A DNA stretch of 64,000 bases, from assembly GCF_026151205.1 (NCBI RefSeq), contig NC_087072.1, forward strand, positions 22,082,603 to 22,146,602, written 5' to 3'. Source of the DNA: Bolinopsis microptera. Lineage: Eukaryota; Ctenophora; Tentaculata; Lobata; Bolinopsidae. A program made the position numbers and the translations under genes. Positions 22,901 through 34,900 of this stretch are shown one piece after another (the first letter of the stretch is position 1; each line of letters starts with the position of its first letter). Below the pieces are notes generated by a model, which made no database searches, was not told where the DNA came from, and saw only the letters and a list, made by a program, of their open reading frames with translations.

Positions 22901-25900
22901 TATAAGATATTAACTCAACTACATCGTACTGAACGATAGTCAGGAGCCGGCTATAAGAAATTCAGTGAAAACGGCTATAAGCCGGCTATTAGCCGTTTAG
23001 GTATCGAAAGTGGTTATAAGCCGGCTATAATAAGCCGGTTATAAGATATTAACTCAGTTCAGTACGATGAAGTTAAGTTAATATCTTATAGCCGGCTTAT
23101 AGCCGGCTTATAACCACTTTCGATACCTAAACGGCTAATAGCCGGCTTATAACCGGCTAATAGCCGTTTTCGCTGAATTTCTTATAGCCGGCTCCTGACT
23201 ATCGTTCAGTACGATGAAGTTGAGTTAATATCTTATAACCGGCTTATAGCCGGCTTATAACCACTTTCGATACCTAAACGGCTAATAGCCGGCTTATAAC
23301 CGGCTAATAGCCGTTTTCACTGAATTTCTTATAGCCGATACCTAAACGGCTAATAGCCGGCTTATAACCGGCTAATAGCCGTCGCTCAACAACAAATGTA
23401 AGCGGCTACTAACCGGCTATAAGCCGGCTTATAGCCGGCTATAAAAATTGTAGCCGGCTATAAGCCGGTTTATAGCCGGCTTATAGCCGGTCGGTGATCT
23501 ACCAATTTCCCAATAATTATTTATTTTCAACTCTCAAGTTTGTTTTGACTAATAAGTTTGAGAACAAGAAAGGTCGAAATCGATTTAATTTAGCTAACCT
23601 GTTGATATCTGACATTAATTTCAGAAACTAAAGTTTCAGAAATGTTCAATATCTTTTCAAGCTTGGCGATTTGAACGGAAATAATTTACGAACACTTTTA
23701 ATTACTTAGGTGACTCGTTAGTTTGACTAGCGGGATTAGTTTTAATTCTCTCCTAAAAGTTTATAGAGTGCAGAGCAAACATATTATTCATTCATCATCG
23801 TGCAATGGTGCTAGTAATTAGTAATAAGCCGCTTCTGATATTGTGATCACGTTTTTCTACTTGGGTGGCGCTGATGCGTTAGTTTTACAAGTGAAACTTT
23901 TTAAAGTTCATGTCACTTGTCGTGGTTTAATATATTTCTAAAGAGGTAAATGTCTTTACGCTGAGACTGGATTTTACTTTGATTGCGCTTTTGAATAACC
24001 TATTCGGTTTCGCACCGAAATGCATAACGTTAATGAAATACTTGCCATTTCAGTATTAAATCGGGGCGCTTTATAAGGGACACCAAAACCATTTTAAGTA
24101 TGGTACTTTTAAATACCTGACAGATCAATACTGAAAGCGTTTTCGATTTTTGCGTAATTCTGGACTTGGTTACTAAGGTTGAGATCCTCGTTGTATGAGA
24201 ACTCCAGGGACGTCCCACCGTAAGTGTAGCCCTCGCCTGCGAGTTAATATATTTTATGGGAAGTGGGGGATCAATGTTTTGCATTGTACAATGTACAATG
24301 TACAATGTACAATGTACAATGTACAATGTACAATGTACATGTTATATAAATACTGTGGTTCGTATTCTTGATCACTGAATGATTACTGGAATTTGGGATT
24401 TTATAATTTATGCTTCCCATCGCTTTCAAAATTAGTCATAAATAGGATTCTCTATTTGTCTCACAAATCTTAAGTTTGACGATTTTATCTTTGATACATG
24501 TAAAAATGACCCTTCGATTTTTTTCGGATATTAGCGCGGTAAACCTTATTGGATTTTACTGGATAACGTTTTAAAACTTGTTTCTGATAGCTTGAGGTAG
24601 CCAGTTCAGAGGAATTATTTAAATCTTTAATGAAACTTACTGCAGACTTGCTGTCCAAATGTTGCTGAGACTTTGAGGTCGCTTTTCTTAGGATCCAATA
24701 AATCTTTCCAGGAAAGAACAACTTTCGATTGATCTGAAAACGGAATTTTCAAACTCAAAGTACTCATTTAGAAGCCATTCATTTAGTATTCTTGTGGCGT
24801 TACATTTTTATTTAAATGGCAAGGGTTTAGGCCCTTGAGGTTTTGTTCGGCCGCCAAGCGACCGAACAAAATAGCCGTACCTACGTTCCACCTGCATTCT
24901 GAGGTGACCACCACGCAAGTTATAATATATATTCTAGCTTGAGAAGATAACTAACTAAAATCATTAGTCATTTCTGGCTCATTTAAGGAGTTAAGCGGGT
25001 GTTCTGGTTCTTTTGCGATAGTCAAAACGCGACAACTAGCGCTGGATGGCGACAACTAGCGCTATCCAGCGCTAGTTGTCGCCATCCAGCGCTAGTTGTC
25101 GCTATCCAGCGCTGGATAACGCTGGCCAGCGCAAAATATAAATGTTCGATAATTGTCGCTATCCAGCGCTAGTTGTCGCCATCCAGCGCTAGTTGTCGCC
25201 ATCCAGCGCTAGTTGTCGCTATCCAGCGCTAGTTGTCGCTGGCTATGCGACACTGTCGCACGCGATAGTTTGCGATGGCCAGCGCAACTGGCCATCGCAG
25301 AAAACAGTTCGATAACTAGCGCTGGATAGCGCTACTCGTCAGCTATAGCGCTGGCCAGCGCTGGCCAGCGCTAGCCAGCGCTAGCCAGCGTTAGCCAGCG
25401 TTAGTCAGCGCTAGCCAGCGCTAGCCAGCGCTAGCCAGCGCTAGCCAGCGCTAGCCAGCGCTAGCCAGCGCTAGCCAGCGCTAGCCAGCGCAATGTATCA
25501 AAATCATATACTTGCCATATTACTAATACTCGGATGATGATTAATCACTTTACACTCGACTGTCACGTGACTTTTTTAACCCATTCTCTGACTCTAGCTG
25601 GTTCTGAACGACTTTTCGAAACCCTAAGGCTACCTAACCCTCTAATCTGATCCCAACCCTAACCCTAACCCAATCCTTAACAAAAACATATGCTGAAAGT
25701 GAAACCCTAACCCTAACGAGAAATTAGACTAACTTCCTTATACGGTCATATCACGTGATCGATACAGTTTTTCGCCAATATCTCGTCAGGAGAGCATTTT
25801 AACCCTATGTCATGGGGGTTGATTCGGAATTAGCGTTCGAAAATACATTGCATCAATTGAAGTTGGTTACAACCATCGGGGGCCATTTTAGAACAATCTC

Positions 25901-28900
25901 GAAGATCGACTGTAGAGTGATTTAGCACGCTCGATATTAGTATTACTCGTCAGCCAGCGCTAGCCAGCGCAATATAGTTGCGATATTACTCGTCAGCTAG
26001 CGATGGCCAGCGCTGGCTAGCGCTGGCTAGCGCTGGCTAGCGCTGGTTAGCGCTGGTTAGCGCTGGTTAGCGCTGGTTAGCGCTGGTTAGCGCTGGCTAG
26101 CGCTGGCCAGCGCTAGCTGACGAGTAATAGCGCAAAAATTTTGCGCTGGATATCGATGGCCAGCGCTACTGCTAGTTGTCGCTTTCCAGCGCTAGTTGTC
26201 GCTATCCAGCGCTAGTTATCGAACTGTTTTCTGCGATGGCCAGTTGCGCTGGCCATCGCAAACTATCGCGTGCGACAGTGTCGCATAGCCAGCGACAACT
26301 AGCGCTGGATAGCGACAACTAGCGCTGGATGGCGACAACTAGCGCTGGATGGCGACAACTAGCGCTGGATAGCGACAATTATCGAACATATATATTTTGC
26401 ACTGGCCAGCGTTATCCAGCGCTGGATAGCGACAACTAGCGCTGGATGGCGACAACTAGCGCTGGATAGCGCTAGTTGTCGCCATCCAGCGCTAGTTGTC
26501 GCGTTTTGACTATCGCAAAAGAACCGGTGTTCTAACATCTGTTTTATTAAACATTATGTGAATATTAATAAAATTCCTCCAGAGAACTCCCTATACTATT
26601 GATTGACGGATTATACGCGTTAAAATTGGTTCGTTGTGAGCGGACAACCAACCTATTGAGGAATCCAGAACAATTCAAAATTATGTTAAAACTTGATATA
26701 TATTCAATACTTAGGGTTGGAAAAACAAAAGTATGGTAGCCACGTATGCTGGCATATATTATACAGTTTATATTATATATTTGACCAAAACCCATAATCA
26801 TGGGTAGAGTGAACCGCTGCCAGTGTCTCTCTTTTCCAAACAAAAGAAAATGATATTAATTTGAGGAACCGTCCGCAAATGCAAATTGATACCGAGAATG
26901 AAATCGGTCGCTCGCTTTTCCCATTCAATAAGCTTTATTACAATACGTAAGCCGTGAATGAATGGGAAAAGCGAGCGACCGATTTCATTCTCGGTATCAA
27001 TTTGCATTTGCGGACGGTTCCTCAATTTAATATCATTTTCTTTTGTTTGGAAAAGAGAGACACTGGCAGCGGTTCACTCTACCCATGATTATGGGTTTTG
27101 GTCAAATATCATCTCTTTTTGATTATAATGTCAGGATAATTTACACAGTCGAAACTTAATAAGGAGGTAATTTCAACGATTTCGAAATTTTACCTTTGAA
27201 AATGTTTCCTTGTGTTTAGGTAGGCTTATCTGTCAATAACAGACTGAATATAGCACTTTTTACTCATTCAAGTTGGCATTAAATTCATATATAATGCCAT
27301 TTTAATATCGTGGGAAAGCAGAATATATTCGAAATCACGAATGAGCAAAATTCTCACCTTTCGCACGTGCAAACTTTGAGCGGACGTTGCGTGCGCATAA
27401 AATATTGAATCACCATAAATTTTTGCATAGTGTTATTTAATATATAGTTTGATAAGCATGAAAAGTTTCAGAAGATTTCAAAAAGAACCTGGATCACAAC
27501 GGGACTCCAAAGTTGGTAAAAATCGTGAAAATAACAATTTTTAGTGATTTTAGCTATTTTAAATGAATTTGGGCGTGTCCCCACGTGTGCAACTTTTCGA
27601 TTTTCAACTTTAAAACTAGCCTATAACACAATTTAGACCTTTAGGAAGCAAAATTGAGCTCCACAACCCAAGGGATGGCCCAACACCAGAGAATACTAAT
27701 TCACAACTTTTGTGTTTTTATAAAATTATTCTTCAAAAAAGCACAAACTTCAATAGCGAATATCTTTATGAAGGAGCAAAGTAGGAAAACTTTCCGGTAG
27801 ATTTTCAGAATGCTTGAACAATTATCTAAGGTGAAAATGTCCTCAGATTTTGAATAAAATTACTCCTTAATGCTTTAAAATCGATTTGAAAAGTTATTAT
27901 TTTGTCAAAAATCAAGTTTTAAAAACACTTAAATTGATGACGTCATCAAGTGATGATGATGACGATAAATTATTTTTCGATATAATGTAAACTAAAGTAT
28001 AAACAATTATCTTTAAAACCTGTGTTTCGAAATGACTGTATCTTTTAAACTTTTGAATCTACGGACACTTAAATGTAGGCTACAATTTACTGCAAAAGCG
28101 TCTATACATATCACAGTGCTGGCAAGCACGAGCGGTGTCTTTATTGGGGGTATACTATGTACCCCCTTTACTATTCCATCCCCTTTACTATTATACCCCC
28201 TTTGGTACACGTCGGAAGCCTCTTTCGTGCACGCGAAGCGTGCACTCCGGCTGGAGGCGGCGGCCGAAGGCCGACGCCTCCGGCAGGAGTTTTTCAGGCA
28301 TTAAGACTCATCGGAAGTCGTTCAGCAGATTTATTTTTAGTTCAAAATATTCTAATTTGATGTCAAAGATGTCAGAAATAAGAAATAGTTATGTTGAGAA
28401 ATTTAAAAAATTTGCATAAAATACTCGCCAGCACTGTTATACGAAATTCGGTAAAAAACCCGAAATCGCCATATTCAGGTGCCTTAAAAACCATGTTAAA
28501 ATTGAGTTAGAGATCTGAAACTTTGCAGGGCGTCTAGACGTTGACCTAATCGACTGTAAAAAAAGTTTCAAGTTTCAGGAGCATCGGGAAATTGGTTTTC
28601 TAGAACCCCTGTTTTACGACAGATTGTCGTGATATATACATACATATATATATACATATATACATATTTAACCAAAACCCATAATCATGGGTAGAGTGGA
28701 CCGCTGTCAGTGTCTCTCTTTCCCAAACAAAAGGAAATGATATTACTTTGATTGACCGTTCTCAAATGCAAAATGATACCGAGAATGAAATCGGTCGCTC
28801 GCTTTTCCCATTCATTCACGGCTTACGAATTGTAATAAGTTTCGATTGATTACATCAATCAGATGCTGTAAAAATCTCTTTGGGTTGCGTTCGGGTCGAT

Positions 28901-31900
28901 ACCTAGTATTTCGGGGTAAGGGTGGTAGTTATTAGTATTACTTATTGAATTAGCTGAAGTTTATTGAATCTTCATTGCCGAGTACAGCTGCCTTTGGGTA
29001 GTTCTTCTTAATCTATTACAATTGTAAATGAATGGGAAAAGCGAGCGACCGATTTCATTCTCGGTATCATTTTGCATTTGAGAACGGTCAATCAAAGTAA
29101 TATCATTTCTTTTGTTTGGGAAAGAGAGACACTGACAGCGGTCCACTCTACCCATGATTATGGGTTTTGGTTAAATATCATCTCTTTTTGATTATAATGT
29201 CAGGGTACTTTATAAAGTCGAAATATAAACTGATATCTTCATTAATAAGGAGGAAGTTTCAACGATTTCGAAATCTATCCTTTAAAAACATTTCCTTGTG
29301 TTTAGGGAAGCATATCGGTCGATCACTGACTGAATATGCCACTTAATACTCATTCAAGTTGGCATTAAATTCATATATAATGACATTAAACTGTCGTGGC
29401 AAAGCAGAATTTGTTGGAAATAACGAATGAGCAAAATTCTCACCTTTCGCACGTGCAAACTTTGAGCAGACGTTGCGTGCGCATCCAATATTGAATCGCC
29501 GTAAATTTTTGCATGTAATTGTTTTATATATAGATTGATAAGCATGCAAAGTTTCAAAGTATTTTAAGAAGAACTGTAATCACAACGGCACTCTAAAGTT
29601 GACAGAAAATGACGAAAACAGCAATTTTCAGTGATTTTAGCGATTTTCTATCAATTTGGGCGTGTCCCAACGTGTGCAACTTTTCGATTTTCAACTTTAA
29701 AACTAGCCTATGACACAATTTATACCTATAGGAAGCAGAACTGAGCTCCACAACCCAAGGCATGGCCCAACACCAGAGAATACTAAATCGCAAAATTGAC
29801 GTTTTTATAAAATAATTCTTCAAAAAAGCACAAACTTCAATGACGAATATCTTTATGAAGGAGCAAGCTAGAAAAACTTTCTGGTAGATTTTCAGAATGC
29901 TTGAACAATTATCTAAGATAAAAATTTCCTCAGATTTTGAATAAAATTACTCCTTAATGGTTTAAAATTAATTTTAAAAGTTATTACTTTGTCAAAAATC
30001 AAGTTTTAAAAACGGTTAACTTGATGACGTCATCAAGGGGTGTTTATGACGTCATATAATTTTTTATACAATGTAAACTAAAGTATAAACAATTATTTGC
30101 AAGACCTGTGGTCGGAAATGGCTGTATCTTTTATACTTTTGAATCTATGGACAATTAAATACAGGCTACAATTGACTGGCAAAGCGTCTATCCCTGAATA
30201 TATATATATATGTATATAATATGTATCACGACAATCTATCGTAAAACAGGGGTTCTAGAAAACCCACTTCCCGATGCTCCTGAAACCTGAAACTTTTTTT
30301 GCAGTCGATTTGGTCAACGTCTAGACGCCCTGAAAAATTTCAGATCTCTAACTCAATTTTAACATGGTTTTTAAGGCACCTGAATATGGCGATTTTGGGT
30401 TTTTTACCGAATTTCGTATAACAGTGCTGGCGAGTATTTTATGCAAATTTCTTAAAAATCTCAACATAACTATTTTTATTCCTGTCATCTTTGACATCAA
30501 ATTAGAATGTTTTGAACTAAAAATAAATCTGCTGAACGACTTCCGATGAGTCTTAATGCCTGAAAAACTCCTGCCGGAGGCGGCGGCCTTCGGCCGCCGC
30601 CTCCGGCCGGAGTGCACGCTTCGCGTGCACGAAAGAGGCTTCCGACGAGTACCAAAGGGGTTATAATAGTAAAGGGGGTATAATAGTAAAGGGGGTACAA
30701 TAGTAAAGGGGGTACATAGTATACCCCCAATAAAGACACCGCTCGTGCTTGCCAGCACTGTGATATATATTCAGGGATAGACGCTTTGCCAGTGAATTAT
30801 AGCCTGTATTTAAGTGTCCGTAGATTCTAAAGCTTTAAAGATACAGCCATTTCGGACCACAGGTCTTGAAGATAATTGTTTAGACTTTAGTTTACATTAT
30901 GTTAAAAAGTAATTCAACGTCATCATCACCACTTGATGACGTCATCAAGTTAACCATTTTTAAAACTTGATTTTTCACAAAGTAATCATTTTTCAAATCG
31001 ATTTTACGCCATTAAGGAGTAATTTTATTCAAAATTTGAGGACATATTGAAGTTAGATAATTGTTTAAGCATTCTGAAAATCTACCGGAAAGTTTTTCTA
31101 GCTTGCTCCTTCATAAAGATATTCGCTATTGAAGTTAGTGCTTTTTTAAAGAATAATTTTATAAAAACGCTAATTTTACGTTCTAGTATTCTCTGGTGTT
31201 GCACCATCCCTTGGGTTGTGGAGCTCAATTTTGCTTCCTAAAGGCTCTAAATTGTGTCATAGGCTAGTTTTAAAGTTGAAAATCGAAAAGTTGCACACGT
31301 GGGGCCACGCCCAAATTGATAGAAAATTGCTAAAATCACTGAAAATTGCTGTTTTCACCAATTTCCGTCAACTTTGGAGTGCCGTTGTGATTACAGTTCT
31401 TCTTGAAATACTTTGAAACTTTGCATGCTTATCAAACTATATATAAAACACCATCATGCAAAAATTTACGGTGATTCAATATTGGATGCGCACGCAACTT
31501 CCGCTCAAGGTTTGCACGTGCGAAAGGTTAAAATTTTGCTCATTCGTGATTTTGAACAAATTCTGCTTTGCCACGACAGTTCAATGTCATTATATATGAA
31601 TTTAATGCCAACTTCAATGAGTATAAAGTGGCATATTCAGTCAGTGATCGACCGATATGCTTACCTAAACACAAGGAAATGTTTTCAACGGAAAAATTTC
31701 GAAATCGTTGAAATAACCTCCTTATTAATATTAATGAAGTTATGAGTTTAAATTTCGGCTTTGTAAAGTACCCTGACATTATAATAAAAAAGAGATGATA
31801 TTTTACCAAAACCCATAATCATGGGTAGAGTGGAGCGCTGCCAGTATCTCTCTTTCCCAAACAAAAGGCAATGATATCAATTTGAATGACCGTTATCAAA

Positions 31901-34900
31901 TGCAAAATGATACCGAGAATGAAATCGGTCGCTCGCTTTTCCCATTCATTTACAATTGAAATAGATTACATGTTATAAATCGAAACTTATTACAATTCGT
32001 AAGCCATGAATGAGTGGGAAAAGCGAGCGACCGATTTCATTCTCGGTATCATTTTGCATTTGATAACGGTCATTCAAATTGATATCATTGCCTTTTGTTT
32101 GGGAAAGAGAGATACTGGCAGCGCTCCACTCTACCCATGATTATGGGTTTTGGTAAAATATATAATATATATATAGCTTCACGACAATCTGTTGTAAAAC
32201 AGGGGTTCCAGAAAACCCACTTCCCGATACTCCTGCAACATGAAATTTTTTTTACAGTCGATTTGGACAAGGTCTAGACGCTCTGCAAAGTTTCAGATCT
32301 CTTACTCGATTTTAACATGGTTTTTAAGGCACCTGAATATGGCGATTTTGGGTTTTTTACCTAATTTCGTATAACATGCTGGCGCGTATTTTGCGCAAAT
32401 TTCTTCAAAACCTCCACATAACTATTTCTTATTCCTGTCATCTTTAACATTGAATTAGAATGTTTTGAACTTAAATATACCTGCTGAACTACTTTCGATG
32501 AGTCTTAATGCCTGGAAAACAATAAAGGGGATATAATAGTATAGGGGGTACATAGTGTTGTGAATATGAGGGCAACGGTTATGCTTGCCAGCATTGTGAT
32601 TATACGGAAGTTGTAAAATGTATTATTTAAGACATGCGTTAAAATAGGATACATTTTATTCCTCATCCTTGATATTACCTAATACAGTTGAGCATCCGTT
32701 ATACATTTTGTTGAAGGTCACTTCGTCGACGTTTTCATTGAATAGTGTTAGCCCCATTACATCTCCCTGTAATAATCAGAGTGTAATTTTGCTTATGTCA
32801 CTACTCACTAGAATATGCAATCATGAACTTGACTCTGTTGCTTGGCTAGTCTTAATGATTTATGATGGAAGATGTGATCTTCAGCTGTGTTCGCTCACTG
32901 ATAATCCAAATATAAATTTGCTTATGTCACTATTAGTAGACGTAACTACAGTTGTGATCACAATTCGGTTCGTGATCACAACTTAAATGCAGTGTTACTG
33001 TTAATAGTACAGTCTTAATGCGGAGTAGTTATAAGGTTTTGTAACTACATACTATGGAAAATGTGTGTTTCTGATCGGTAAACTTAGCGTTTGTGATCCA
33101 TTCTCTTTTATAAAAAAATTGTTGTACATTTTTCCAGCATTTAGCTGAAGTTTACAGATTTATGACATATGAATAGTTGGGGGGGGGGGGGGGGGGCGGG
33201 GTGGTACACGTTTGTTATGACACGTGAGTCGTGACCTCCGTACTATTGTTAAAGACGGTTAAAGACGTTTGAAAAGGTATGATTTGTCATAAAGGTGGCA
33301 CGGCCAGAAATGTTCAACCCGAGGCTATAGTAACCATAGTAACCGTAGTAACCGTAGTAACCATAGTAACCATAGTAACCATAGTAACCATAGTAACCAT
33401 AGTAACCATAGTAACCATAGTAACCATAGTAACCATAGTAACCATAGTAACCATAGTAACCATGGTAACCATAGTAACCATGGTAACCATAGTAACCATA
33501 GTAACCATAGTAACCATGGTAACCATAGTAACCATGGTAACCATAGTAACCATAGTAACCATAGTAACCATAGTAACCATAGTAACCATAGTAACCATAG
33601 TAACCATAGTAACCATAGTAACCATAGTAACCATAGTAACCATAGTAACCATAGTAACCATAGTAACCATAGTAACCATATTAACCATAGTAACCATAGT
33701 AACCATAGTAACCATAGTAACCATAGTAACCATAGTAACCATAGTAACCATAGTAACCATAGTAACCATAGTAACCATAGTAACCATAGTAACCATAGTA
33801 ACCATAGTAACCATAGTAACCATAGTAACCATAGTAACCATAGTAACCATAGTAACCATAGTAACCATAGTAACCATAGAGTCCCGATACGTCTGATCAT
33901 AGACTGTCATATTATATTAGTGTCCCTCCAGATAATTGCAAAGGAGTTATCGTTTGTTTTATTCCAGCTAAACATGCCTTACTCCACATTTTCACCTTAC
34001 CGAGAAAGATGGGGGAAATTGCTGGTTAATGATTCAGTCTACCTACTCAAAAGGGGGAATCTGAATTGGAGTTGCTGACAGCAATCGAAATTTCAGGTAA
34101 TTAAATCCAAATTGCTGCGTAGATCTGTAAACGAAATTTGATATCAGCATTATAACAATGTCACTTTTGAGCACTAAAATCGACATGATTGGTTGGGATC
34201 GTACTTTTGTATAGTTTCCTTGGTTATACTTAAAGCAATTTTTGCACGATACAAGCGATGACTTACGAGGGATATCTAAATAAAATCGCCAATTTTCAGG
34301 TATTTAAATCCAAATTGCTGCGTAGTATTAGACGCTTTTGCGTAAAATATATATATATATATTTTTTAATTTTGGAAGCGATTTTACAAATAAGGTGAAG
34401 GGATTGTTAATTTTAAACTTCCTTTGTGTTACTAATACTACCCCTTTGTGAAAGAACCCTTACATCTTTCCTCAGAATTGTTAACCCTCTCTCACCTTGT
34501 GAAAGGAAGCTCCTTCACTATTTGCCATTTATACAGGGATCTGAAAGCTTGGTAGTTTACCGTTTGTATAGTTATTTTGCCATAGTAATTGTTTCTAGTT
34601 CTCGGTAGTTCGTCAGCTTAGACACAATGCCGTCTCTAACTACATACATTCTTGGCTTATATCCCTTCAACTCTAGTACCTTCTTGCCTAATATCCCGGC
34701 AACTTTCCAACGAATCTTCTGGGGCTTCGCTGATATAAACGCAGCTGAACAATTTAATCGAATATTTTGTGGTCTTTGATCTCATGGACCATCTCTTTGA
34801 GGGATTGTTTTTGAGATTGAGTATTCTGAAGAATAGAGATTTAAAAAGTTCTAGAGATTCGTTGTACAACTAACGGTTCTGGGGAATAACATAAATTTGA

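Larger units (their letters stand above)
26777..32610. mobile_element. Array of nested, partly inverted copies of one unknown repeat family
   Basis: Three hairpins each adjoin a shared body of about 1 kb, read rightward after 27109 and after 29179, and leftward before 31799. The first and third copies also contain an inner block of about 320 bp bounded by acagtgctggc and gccagcactgt (about 28119-28438 and, inverted, about 30420-30765). Inner-block copies include the GC-rich hairpin gtgcacgcgaagcgtgcac and repeated aaagggggta. A fourth, partial copy lies at 32170-32610. No transposase or reverse transcriptase is visible. Many short open frames on both strands here are not genes. Confidence 0.7.

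Noticed and set aside
25620-25720. Internal telomere or chromosome-fusion site
   Set aside because: Only a few interrupted ccctaa units, located in the core of a transposon with clean 8-bp target duplications.
28032-28419. Overlapping small frames with Arg/Gly-rich segments
   Set aside because: They cross an inner MITE-like block; the same frames recur in its inverted copy at 30348-30758.
33279-33910. TIV / MVT / LLW repeat proteins
   Set aside because: Simple 9-bp array in a kinase intron.
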